DNA of 64,000 bases from Calvatia gigantea (lineage: Eukaryota; Basidiomycota; Agaricomycetes; Agaricales; Lycoperdaceae), in NCBI GenBank assembly GCA_025093985.1, contig JACAAK010000006.1:1116001-1180000 (forward strand). Reading direction: 5' to 3'. Positions 46,301 through 56,300 of the stretch are shown here, one piece after another. A program made the position numbers and the translations under genes. The number at the start of each line of letters is the position of its first letter. The stretch's first letter is position 1. The notes under the pieces are model-generated. The model worked only from the letters and a program-made list of their open reading frames with translations. It did not search any database and was not told where the DNA came from.

Positions 46301-47316
46301 TTGTGAAGAAGAGAGCAAAAATCTGCAAAGAAGCAAGAGCATTCATTGTTTCTCCACCATCTTCAGATGATGTAGGAGATATTCCATTTTCCTTTCACAA
46401 TCACCTCCTGAACCCTCCATTTCTTTGACATTCTCCACCAACAATATCCTATGTCTTAGCAGGTTTAACTGCCAATATTATGCTATTATGCGCATTCCCC
46501 TAAAAAGGAGATCTACCACCTTAAACATACCATACTTCTGTGTTGCCACTTTATGTGGAACAACTGTTGTAGAGGAGTTATAAAGATGCTGGTTGATTAG
46601 TATTGCATTATTGAACCTGACTATGTTACGACCTTAGTCGGTTTAGACCTCAGGTTGCAGCTCTGGCTAAGTCTTGAGGGCGAATAAGGGAAAGAGAACA
46701 AAAGGTGGTTAAGCGTACCAAATACAACAGGGTGTATGTACGCTTAAATACATCTAGAGCTTATCCGGTTGAACGGATGGAGTAACTACATGAAACGTCC
46801 GGTTAAGGCGTGGTAGTTAGTACGAGTCATATCTTCGGAGAACGCTGGACTAGAATACTTGAAACAGGTACACGGATGGTTAGGAATGTAGAATAGTACG
46901 GAACTCGTTATGATCGGTGGAAACTCATAACAGACTAGGTTGAGCTGCATTATATTCTGCACTGGCCACCTACAAGGCATTGACTATAATAGACTAGGTG
47001 TCAAATTCAAAAGAACTTGTTTCAGTTCACCAACAAGAGCAGCATAGGCAAAGGTAGCATGTTCACTCCAATGTCTACCAGACATGCATTTACTTGGACA
47101 CACCATCCTAAAAAGTATGTGAGTAGGAGAAGTATCACTGGCACAAGATTGCCACTACTTTTCACTTTGTCAAAATCTCCATACAAGCTATCACTTTCTA
47201 GTCTGGAACTGCTTTGCCATAATGGGAATCCACCATTCACAATGAGCATGATACATTTTTAGGCTTGTCACTGAGGGAGGAGTACAGTAAAACAAGTACT
47301 TAATTGCTGGTTCATA
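43377..47316 (+). pseudogene. Leader, gag, protease and integrase remains of L (Cop2), no open frame
   Basis: No ORF over about 95 codons is present, and most local ORFs are meaningless. Identity comes from nucleotide alignment by eye with I: the leader (43380-43560), the Gag N-terminus (43620-43720 against the I segment encoding NYTIWSLRLRSALM), the region after integrase (TTATTCAATGAGGG at about 46232), and the linker before RT (GGCTTGTCACTGAGGGAGGA at about 47259). Between 43750 and 46200 the alignment was not followed base by base, so assignment there rests on position and flanking matches. A Gyp2 solo LTR interrupts at 46624-46932. Confidence 0.7.
46624..46932 (-). repeat. Gyp2 solo LTR in L
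   Basis: 309 bases, plus-strand ends TGTTACGACC and ACTCATAACA, flanked by GACTA on both sides (46619-46623 and 46933-46937). This copy keeps CpG and shows the undecayed self-primer segment (TGGTTAAGCGT at 46706-46716, reverse). Confidence 0.95.
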
Positions 47317-47318
47317 TA

Positions 47319-47530
47319 CAGTAAGGGACAAAACCGTTCCAATGTTTTGAACTTCTCAGAAGATCAGCTCATATCTCAAGGACTACTGTGGCTGTGCACT
47401 TCCTAATTTAATTGTAGATAGTCCAGTATCTTATCTAATCATATGCAAAGTATGATTATGTAATCCTTTGTTTTAGGGGAGTTATTAATTAATTAATATT
47501 TTAAGTGCATTGGAACAGTTTTGTCCCTCT
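47319..47530 (+). repeat. Left terminal inverted repeat of the Tc1
   Basis: About 212 bases. The outer motif AGGGACAAAACCGTTCCAAT (47324 on) reappears reversed at the inner edge (ATTGGAACAGTTTTGTCCCT, 47509-47528), so each terminal repeat is itself bounded by inverted copies. Confidence 0.85.
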
Positions 47531-47556
47531 TGAAATTTATATACAAAATGGGTATT

Positions 47557-48630
47557 CTAGTACCTGGTATAAGCTCCCTTGGCCTGTAAAACTGCCTGGA
47601 CCCTCCTAGGCATACTCTCTATCAGATTCTGACACACTTCTGGTTCTATGTCATCCCACTCCTTTTGTATCCTCTCCCATAGGGTATTCATGCTATCAGG
47701 AGGAGTATCATACTCTCCCAGCTTATTCTTGAGGTGAGTCCAGAGATGTTCAATGGGATTAAGGTCTGGAGACTGTGGGGGCCATACCATAACCTCCAAT
47801 TCAGACTCATCTAGCCAGTTTGTAGCCTTTTTGCTCTTGTGTTTGGGGTCATTGTCCTGTTGGAAGACCATATCCTCCTCATTCTTCCCATACCACCTGA
47901 TGCTCCTCTTTAGTTCATCCCCCAAAATTTGAACATAAAGGTCAGCATCCATCTTCCCTTCAATTTTAGTGGCAAACCCCACTCCATCCCACAGCATACA
48001 ACCCCAGATCATCACATTTCCTCCACCAAACTTGACTGTTCCCTCAACCAATCTATCATTCAGCCCCTCTCCTGCCTTTTTCCATACCCAAACCCTTCCA
48101 TCTGATCCAAACCGATTGATTTTGGACTCATCTGTCCAAATAACCCTCTTCCAGTCCTCCAGGGTCCAGTTAACATGTGCTTCTGCCCACTCCAACCTTT
48201 TCCTCCTATGGACAGCAGTAAGTTTAGGTCGTTTCCGCTTGACTACAGCCTTCATTCCAGCTCCTCTGAGTGCCCTGCGCACTGTTTTGGTGGATACAGG
48301 CTGGGCAATAACATTTTGAAGTGATTTGGTGACTTGGGAGGCATTGTCAGCCTTGCGAGAGGTGATGAGGCGAACAGAATAGTGGATATCAGAGGGAGAA
48401 AGTTTAAATGGGCGGCCACCAACAGATTTGGAAAGTGTTGATCTATGTTTGGAGCGAATCCTAGAAATAGTACTGACTCCCAGACCAGTAATAGAAGCAA
48501 TATGATGAGCAGATTTCCCTTGGTCCAGGTAAGAGAGGACTCTATTGGTCTGAGTAGAGGAAAGAGAGCGCATATAGTTGTAAAGGTATAGTGGGGGAGT
48601 TAATTTGCACCTGAGAATAAGCACATCCAT
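47557..48630 (-). CDS. Tc1/mariner transposase, DD34E, full length
   Basis: 357 residues without a stop. A Met at residue 20 (48573) is the more usual start (MRSLSSTQTNRVLSYLDQG). Two N-terminal helix-turn-helix regions (residues about 20-70, LDQGKSAHHIASITGLGVSTISRI; and 85-130) bind the terminal repeats. The catalytic triad is Asp in VIWTDESK, Asp in VFQQDNDPKH, and Glu in LNPIEHLW, with 34 residues between the last two. The nuclear enzyme would cut at the element ends and insert at TA. This is the only long element gene in the window with no visible lesion, so it could act in trans even though this copy lacks its own right end. Confidence 0.95.
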   Translation of the reverse strand: MDVLILRCKLTPPLYLYNYMRSLSSTQTNRVLSYLDQGKSAHHIASITGLGVSTISRIRSKHRSTLSKSVGGRPFKLSPSDIHYSVRLITSRKADNASQVTKSLQNVIAQPVSTKTVRRALRGAGMKAVVKRKRPKLTAVHRRKRLEWAEAHVNWTLEDWKRVIWTDESKINRFGSDGRVWVWKKAGEGLNDRLVEGTVKFGGGNVMIWGCMLWDGVGFATKIEGKMDADLYVQILGDELKRSIRWYGKNEEDMVFQQDNDPKHKSKKATNWLDESELEVMVWPPQSPDLNPIEHLWTHLKNKLGEYDTPPDSMNTLWERIQKEWDDIEPEVCQNLIESMPRRVQAVLQAKGAYTRY

Positions 48631-48711
48631 TTATACATCACCCTACATGGTCACATGATTTTATTTGTATTTATTTGATTGCAATAAACGAAGTCATGTG
48701 CTCAGAATTTG

Positions 48712-48875
48712 AGAGGGACAAAACTGTTCCAATGTACTTAAAATATTAATTAATTAATAACTCCCCCAAAACAAAGGATTACATAATCATACTTTGCATA
48801 TGATTAGATAAGATACTGGACTATCTACAATTAAATTAGGAAGTGCACAGCCACAGTAGTCCTTGAGTTATGAGC
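48712..48875 (-). repeat. Right terminal inverted repeat of the Tc1, truncated
   Basis: Reverse complement of the left repeat from its inner edge (AGAGGGACAAAACTGTTCC) to GTTATGAGC. The outer 49 bases are missing. Confidence 0.88.
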
Positions 48876-49434
48876 ACAGCACACAGAATTAGCCTTAAAA
48901 AGCTTTTGTTATATGCTGGTCCATCTGCTGGTTTAACCACGATGAGTGCCGCAACAAATCTGTGACATGATAAACACTCTCTGAGCCTGTACAGGCAAGA
49001 TGGTTGAGTAATATGTGTTAAGGAACTCAACACATTAAGAAATGCAGAGGAAAACAAGTAATTTACACTGAAAAGCAAGGAAATGGTATAAAAACTGATA
49101 TACCTTTCTCCAAAACTCAATAAGCTCTTTCCACACATACCAGTAGCATGGAATCTTCACTAGTTGAAGGTATCAATTGTTTGTGAATCATTCTCCAGTT
49201 ATCTGTTGAGATTGTGCTTGTTTCGCACTCAATTGCATTTGCATAGCATTGATGATAAAACTGCCTTAAACAAGCAGACTGGAAGAGAAGATTTATGTAG
49301 AATAATCTGATGTGCTTTGGCTTTCCAGATAAGAAGAAAAGAATTAGAAGACATAGACGAGTGACTTAGTCATTTCATGGAAGAGATTACACCAATCTTT
49401 GGATCGAGCTGGATTTCATCCACCACCATTCAAT
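48876..49434 (+). pseudogene. RT fragment of L, unit 1
   Basis: No open frame. Aligns with Cop2 RT of I: the blocks around GCATAGCATTGATGATAAAA (SVDVKTAYLYG region) and the stretch around 49340-49430 (YGLKQAGRQWWKELHQS region). Cut by the K LTR. Confidence 0.7.
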
Positions 49435-49741
49435 TGTATTATGAGTTTTTACTGATCAAGTCATATTTTGTTATCATCTGCATTCCCATCTATTAGTGTA
49501 CCTGTTTCTGTTATTTCTGTTGAGTGATCTCCGAGTATAACTCAGATTAACTATCATGCCAGCCTCATCAGATATTTCATATAGTTACTCCATCCATTCA
49601 ACTGGATGTCCTTCTTGTGTATAAGTGTACATACATCTACTATATTTGGTATGCTTAACCACCTTTGTTCCCCTCTCTTTACTCACCCTCAAGTTTTAGC
49701 CAAGTTGCAACCTGGGGTATACTTAGACTAAGGTCATAACA
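49435..49741 (+). repeat. 5' LTR of K, unit 1 copy
   Basis: 307 bases, TGTATTATGAG to GGTCATAACA, Gyp2 family. Followed two bases later by a decayed primer site. Confidence 0.88.
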
Positions 49742-49822
49742 TTTGGTTAAGTATCCTCACCTCACCTTGCAAGGAGTAGGCTGAAACAGGCCCGAACAAA
49801 CAGACAACCTAGGAGCTAGTAT

Positions 49823-50974
49823 ATGAGCTCGAACCCAGACAAATACAGAGAACCAAATCTCAAAGTCACCGACAATGAGTCAGAAACATCACACAAAGAA
49901 GAGACAGGGAACCCTGAAGTACCTGAAGAACCAACAGGAGAAACACATGATGAACCTGAAGCAAACCCAGCAGAAGAAGAAGAATTATCAGAACTTCTAA
50001 ACAAACTCAACCTAGCAAAGGAAGAGTTAATATATCAGGAGAACCTAGAACAGGAGAAATTAGACAAATCTAGCTCAGATGAATCCACAGAAACAGAATC
50101 AAGCACCAGCTCAGACATAACTGACAATACTGTAGTACCCACGACAATACCCAGTAGGAAAGGCCTAGTGCCAGATCCCAGATTCTTTGATGGCACCTGT
50201 GCCAAATTTGATGATTGATGGAGGGCAATGATGCTCTTCATGAAGTTTAACAAGATAGCCTCAGCAGATGACAAAGCCATAGCAGTCCTGGCTAGGTTAC
50301 AAGGAGAGATGGCAGGAGCATATGCCACTATGAAAGCACCAACAGTCCTAGACTCAGAAGACTCAGTGGACTGAGTAAAATTCTCAGATAACTTCAAGAA
50401 GACCTTCTTAGACAATGTCTCAAACAGGAAGGCTAAATGGCAGATCGAGAAATTCAAGCAAGGCAACAAGAACATGGCAGACTACTTAATCAAATTCGAA
50501 GTTTTATAAAGCAAGGCAAAAACTAACAGCAAACATGCCATGTTCCTGCTCAAGAAAAATGCCAGACAGGATATCATCCACACTATCATGGGGTATCCAC
50601 CCATTGCCAGGCCAGACACCTATACCAAGTGGAAAGAGGCTATACTCTCCATTGGACAAGAGTATGAAGCATCCAAGTACTGTGGAGACAGAAAAACCAG
50701 CACTGGCACTATATACAGGGAAATGGGAGAACTAATGGAGATAGGCAGCAGGTGTCACATCTTTAATGCAAAAGAAGAACTGAAATGCTACAATTGTAGT
50801 GTTTTCGGCCACATTGTCAAAGACTGCAAGAAACCCAAGGGGTTAACCTGTTATAACTGTGGAAAAACAGGTCATATTGCCAAAGTCTGCACTGTGCTGA
50901 AGAAGGTACAAATCCAAGCAGTAGAAGAAGCCAGCCCAGGAGAACAGAAGGATTTTTCTGAAGACTCTGAGTAG
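49823..50974 (+). pseudogene. gag: Gag of K, unit 1 copy
   Basis: Starts MSSNPDKYREPN, acidic N-terminus, capsid part, two knuckles (CYNCSVFGHIVKDC and CYNCGKTGHIAKVC, about 50788-50890), ending EDSE-TAG (50972-50974). TGA at about 50216 replaces the first Trp of DWWRAM, with further stops at about 50374 and 50508. Same frame throughout. Confidence 0.88.
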
Positions 50975-51403
50975 GCACTGCCTCACGAGTCAAAAAACCT
51001 GTATCTAGGATATCAGAAAAATACTACATGATTCCTCAGAAATGAAAGCATGAATTAAACCTAAAAGGAACTATCCAAACTCCAAGAAAGGAAATCATGG
51101 TTGACACCATCATTGATTCAGGATGCACTACTAGCAGCATCAGTAAAAAACTTGTAGACAAAGAACAAATCCCTACAAAAAAATTAAAACAAGAAATCAC
51201 AGTCCTCAATGCTAACAGAACAACAAATCAGGGAAGAAAAGTCACAGAAACAGCCACTATTGAAATGGAAATCAAGGGACACAAGGAAACAATTGAGGCA
51301 TCAGTAGTCCAACTCCAAGACAGAGCAGAAATATTCCTAGGGCACAACTGGCTGGTCAAACACAACCCTGAAGTAAACTGGAAAAAAGAAGAAAACTGTC
51401 AAT
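50975..51403 (+). pseudogene. pol: Protease of K, unit 1 copy, truncated at the duplication joint
   Basis: The -1 frame has IDSGCTTSSISKKLVDKEQ (about 51112-51160) to GHNWLVKHNPEVNWKK, then breaks at the joint with the Tc1 repeat near 51395-51404. Confidence 0.85.
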
Positions 51404-51587
51404 GTTAAATATTAATAATTAATAACTCCCCCAAAACAAAGGATTACATATCATACTTTGCATATGATTAGATAAGATACTGGACTATCTACAATTAAAT
51501 TAGGAAGTGCACAGCCACAGTAGTCCTTGAGTTATGAGCTGATCTTCTGAAAAGTTCAAAACATTGGAACGGTTTTGTCCCTTACTG
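51404..51587 (-). repeat. Tc1 right end, duplicated copy with intact terminus
   Basis: Contains the right repeat from AATATTAATAATTAATAAC to CCCTTACTG, followed by TA. It supplies the 49 bases missing at 48875 and shows that the original right flank was TA plus CAGCACACAG. Confidence 0.92.
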
Positions 51588-51589
51588 TA

Positions 51590-52147
51590 CAGCACACAGA
51601 ATTAGCCTTAAAAAGCTTTTGTTATATGCTGGTCCATCTGCTGGTTTAACCACGATGAGTGCCACAACAAATCTGTGACATGATAAACACTCTCTGAGCC
51701 TGTACAGGCAAGATGGTTGAGTAACATGTGTTAAGGAACTCAACACATTAAGAAATGCAGAGGAAAACAAGTAATTTACACTGAAAAGCAAGGAAATGGT
51801 ATAAAAACTGATATACCTTTCTCCAAAACTCAATAACCTCTTCCCACACATACCAGTAGCATGGAATCTTCACTAGTTGAAGGTATCAATTGTTTGTGAA
51901 TCATTCTCCAGTTATCTGTTGAGGTTGTGCTTATTTTGCACTCAATTGCATTTGCATAGCATTGATGATAAAACTGCCTTAAACAAGCAGACTGGAAGAG
52001 AAGATTTATGTAGAATAATCTGATGTGCTTTGGCTTTCCAAATAAGAAGAAAAGAATTAGAAGACATAGATGAGTGACTTAGTCATTTCATGGAAGAGAT
52101 TACACCAATCTTTGGATCGAGCTGGATTTCATCCACCACCATTCAAT
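51590..52147 (+). pseudogene. RT fragment of L, unit 2
   Basis: Near-identical to 48877-49434, no open frame of its own meaning. Confidence 0.7.
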
Positions 52148-52454
52148 TGTATTATGAGCTTTTACTGATCAAGTCATATTTTGTTACCATCTGCATTCCC
52201 ATCTATTAGTGTACCTGTTTCTGTTATTTCTGTTGAGTGATCTCTGAGTATAACTCAGATTAACTATCATGCCAGCCTCATCAGATGTTTCATATAGTTA
52301 CTCCATCCATTCAACTGGATGTCCTTCTTGTATTTAAGTGTACATACATCTACTATATTTGGTATGCTTAACCACCTTTGTTCCCCTCCCTTTACTCACC
52401 CTCAAGTTTTAGCCAAGTTGCAACCTGGGGTATACTTAGACTAAGGTCATAACA
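52148..52454 (+). repeat. 5' LTR of K, unit 2
   Basis: 307 bases with TATTTAAG and ATGCTTAACCA at the expected places. Primer site TGGTTAAGCAT follows after two bases. Confidence 0.9.
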
Positions 52455-52535
52455 TTTGGTTAAGCATCCTCACCTCACCTTGCAAGGAGTAGGCTGAAAC
52501 AGGCCTGAACAAACAGACAACCTAGGAGCTAGTAT

Positions 52536-52912
52536 ATGAGCTCGAACCCAGACAAATACAGAGAACCAAATCTCGAAGTCACCGACAATGAGTCAGAAAC
52601 ATCATACAAAGAAGAGACAGGGAACCCCGAAGTACCTGAAGAACCAACAGGAGAAACACATGATGAACCTGAAGCAAACCCAGCAGAAGAAGAAGAATTA
52701 TCAGAACTTCTAAACAAACTCAACCTAGCAAAGGAAGAGTTAATATATCAGGAGAACCTAGAACAGGAGAAATTAGACAAATCTAGCTCAGATGAATCCA
52801 CAGAAACAGAATCAAGCACCAGCTCAGACATGACTGACAATACTGTAGTACCTACGACAATACCCAGTAGGAAAGGCCTAGTGCCAGATCCCAGATTCTT
52901 TGATGGCACCTG
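52536..52912 (+). pseudogene. gag: Gag of K, N-terminal part (cut by I)
   Basis: MSSNPDKYREPNLEV to FFDGTC, the acidic half of Gyp2 Gag. I is inserted within the codons for TCAKFDD. ACCTG at 52908-52912 is duplicated at 59715-59719. Confidence 0.9.
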
Positions 52913-53320
52913 TATTAAGACGAGTACACCACAATAGTTTGCACTAGTGGCGGAGGGGAGTCGTACTCACTGGGTTTGTTGAGATGTGCGTTGTAGACCG
53001 TAGCTAGTGGATATCTTAGAGGAATGATGGGCAGATAGTAGACTGAATTGTCTAAGGAATGTACGCATACTACATAGGTCTTATATATCTAATGTCTCTG
53101 GTCTGTGCACCATTCTACCTAATACAGGTGAGGTCTTATCTACCAGTAGCATATACAGAGCATACTGCGTACATTGTTCTATTTAATAGACCATGACCAG
53201 CAACCTAGAGTGCGGTCTAGTACATTGTTCGTTATCTCTCTTCAAGAGTGAAGTACTCAAGAATCCATTTCAGTTATAAATAGACTGAACCATCGTAGTG
53301 GTACGGATCGAGATTCAACA
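52913..53320 (-). repeat. 3' LTR of I (left copy)
   Basis: 408 bases, ends GAGATTCAACA. On the element strand it is preceded by GTGAGGAGGAG (53321-53331), a clear polypurine tract. Confidence 0.95.
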
Positions 53321-53345
53321 CTCCTCCTCACTTGAAGGAGGGAGA

Positions 53346-56300
53346 TTAACGTTTCATTGATCGAGCGGCTTTATCCCATGCTTCAATATCGGAACCGAAA
53401 ATCAGTCCTAATTCAGGGCGGAAGAGATTGATTTTGGTTACACCAAGATTCTTCGTGAAGATATCGGCGGGATTGTCTTGTGAAGACACATCACCAATAA
53501 CAATAATACCCTCCTCAACTAATTCTCGCACATAGTGGTAATGAATATCCACATGCTTCGATCTTTTTTCAACAATGGGATTTTCAGTCCAGAATTTGGA
53601 CCCATCGTTGTCACCGTAGAGAATAGGAGTTGGGTGCTCAATCTTGAGCTCCTCCAGAAGCTGTGACAGCCATTTCACTTGTCGTGAAGCGTCAGACAGT
53701 TCTTTATATTCCGCCTCAGTGGATGATAATGAAACCGTCTTTTGTCGCCGCGAAGTCCAAGTGACAGCACCGGATGTGATCATACAAACGTTTCCCGATA
53801 CAGATCGGCGGGTTTCTGTATCTTGAGCCCAATCCGAGTCACTGAGACATTCCAACGTCACCGTCAGTTTCCCAGTATTGCCTTCATATTTCAATGCATA
53901 GTTCCTTGTCATTGACAAGTACTTTAATACATGAATTCCAGCGCGATAATGCTTGGGTGCGGGGTTAGCGGCATGTTGTGCCAGCTTAACTATGGCAAAG
54001 GCTATGTCAGGCCTAGTACCGATCATCAAGTACATTAAAGATCCAACCAATTGTTGGTACTTTTGACGGAAGGGATGTGATGCAGTTTCCTTGTTCGTTA
54101 TGAACTGGAAGCCAGCTGGTAATGGTGTTTTAGCCGCGGCAGACTGCGGAACCTGGAAGCGCTGCAAGATCTTATCCAGGTATTTCACCTGTTGAATGAA
54201 GATTTGACACTTGGAGCAATTCCTCGAGATTTTCATCCCAAGGAATTCTTCACAGGGACCGTGATCTCTGCATTCCCACTTTTTCGTGAACTTTCCCTTC
54301 AACTCATTGAGGAGGGGGGAGTTTTTCTTTCCCAGGAAATTCACATCATCAACGTAGACAATGGCTACTACAAGCTCTTTTGTTTTCGGATGTCTGTGAA
54401 AGTATACAGCGTAGTCAGATTTGCAGTGGGTAAATCCCAGCTCAATCATAGATTGATGCAATTCTTTCCACCACTGGCGACCGGCTTGTTTAAGGCCATA
54501 AATCGCTCGTCTAAGTCTCCATACTTTTCCTTCCTGCCCGGGAAGTCTAAACCCTTCGGGCTGTTCCATGTATATTTCCTCATCCAGTTTGCCGTATAAA
54601 TAGGCTGTTTTTACATCAACGCTATGCATATCCCAATCATGGATTGCAGCGAGTGCGAAGCTTACACGCGCAGACTCGTAGTGGACAACTGGTGAGAAAA
54701 GCTCGTTATAGTTGATGCCTTCAATCTGCAAGAACCCCTTTGCAACTAAGCGAGCTCACAGGTGGCCATCAGACTTCTCGAGAAATACCCAATGGTTTTT
54801 GACCGTCCTCCTTCCTTTCGGAAGATCTACTAGTTCATATACCCCACATTTCTTCAACACTTCGAGTTCCTCGATACACGCAGCCATCCATTTTGCCTTG
54901 ATAGGCTCAGGAAGCTTAAGCATGTCACGGAAAGTTTCAGGCTCTCCGTGTGCGGTATTATGTACTGTCTGTATCAAGAAATCGATCAGTTTTACTCCTC
55001 CCTCAGCGACAAGCCTTTCAATGTCCATCTCGTTCGAATTGTGAGATGTTGGATCATTGTTTTCAGGCATGGGCGGCAGTTCCGGACGTGGAGGGAGCTG
55101 AAATGGAGGCATATCAAAGGGTTGTGGCGGGTACCGCTCAGCACGAACTCTTTGCCTCATATATTCAGGATGATTAGTCCTTGCTCTTCGCTCATGAATT
55201 ACTTCATCCAAAGGGGCATTGGCGTGTATGCGCTGCCTTTGCCTCTGCTGCTCTTGTCGGTGAGTCCGATCTATTTCTCTTTCAATCGAAATTGGACACC
55301 TATTTTCTCCATATGTATTACCTGGTCTGACAGGAGGCTGGCCTTGTTGTTCAGAACGATGCAGTTTTACCTGATCAGAACCAACAGCTCGACATTTGGG
55401 AACAAGGATTGGGAACTCCTCGTTCTCGGTGTCCCATACATCTCTGTCCACATGCCAATTATCCTGTACATCAGGCTCCTCCTCAACGGTCGTTCCACGT
55501 GAAGGTGGCGACTCAGGTGGGGGAACCCAAGGTGGCGTATTGTCCAGTGATGGCCATTGTGAATCAATGCTGTCTGGCAGAGTAGAATCTCGCCGGGGTA
55601 AAGGAGGTGTAGGCGGAGAAGGTTTCGGTTTAAATGGTGGAGAAACTGGAGGTAATGGTACTGGATGATTTGGTGGAGGTGGAACAATTCCAGCGTCATC
55701 CGAAGATGGCGGAATAGGTGGTTCATCCTCTAATCCTGGTCTAGGCAGATTTCTCTCTCCTCCGTGATTAGGCCGGTTACTGCTATCCGGCACTGAATTG
55801 GGGCATTTAGGGAAATATCCCTCATTGAATAAGGCATTGGGTGATACAAAAATCACGTTGCCTGTCATGTGCCGCATAAAGATGTAGTTTTTACTACCTT
55901 TGTATCCAAGAAAGATCATAATCTCGGATTTTGTGGACAATTTGTTTGGGCGGATCTCATCGGGTAGATATACATACACGCCGCATCCAAACACACGAAT
56001 ATGGGACAAATCTGGTTTTTCCCTCGAATAACACTCAAAAGGTGTCTTCCACTGCAGACGCTGGACTGGCGTGCGATTATATAAATGCACGGCTGTGTTC
56101 AACGCAAATTCCCACCACGAGTCAGGTAGACATGCCTGTAGCCTTATAGCTTGGGCTTTCTCATGTAGGGTGCGGTTCAGTCGCTCTGCTCTCCCATTCT
56201 GCTGATGCGCATAGGGGGCAGTGGTCTCGTGGGTAATTCCACGCGCCGCAAGTCCTGCCAATAGTTTTTCATTGACATATTCTCCTCCATTATCGGTGTG

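Larger units (their letters stand above)
47319..48875 (-). mobile_element. Tc1/mariner transposon with intact transposase, right end truncated
   Basis: Left end TA then CAGTAAGGGACAAAACCG. Terminal repeats are about 210 bases. The right repeat stops at GTTATGAGC. The last 49 bases, still present in the duplicated end at 51540-51588, are deleted. Inserted in the linker before RT of L. Confidence 0.93.
48748..51403 (+). repeat. Tandem duplication, unit 1
   Basis: From inside the right Tc1 repeat, through the RT fragment of L, K LTR, gag and protease. Repeated at 51404-52912 plus 59715-60913. The two units differ by scattered substitutions, some at CpG, and by the 49-base loss in unit 1. Confidence 0.9.

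Noticed and set aside
43486..46428. Small ORFs of 60-95 codons between 43.4 and 46.5 kb as possible host genes.
   Set aside because: They lie in the decayed copia L, are in random frames, and look like no protein.
48836..49138. A 100-codon minus-strand ORF that recurs at 51582-51851.
   Set aside because: It recurs only because the region is tandemly duplicated, and it overlaps decayed RT of L on the other strand.
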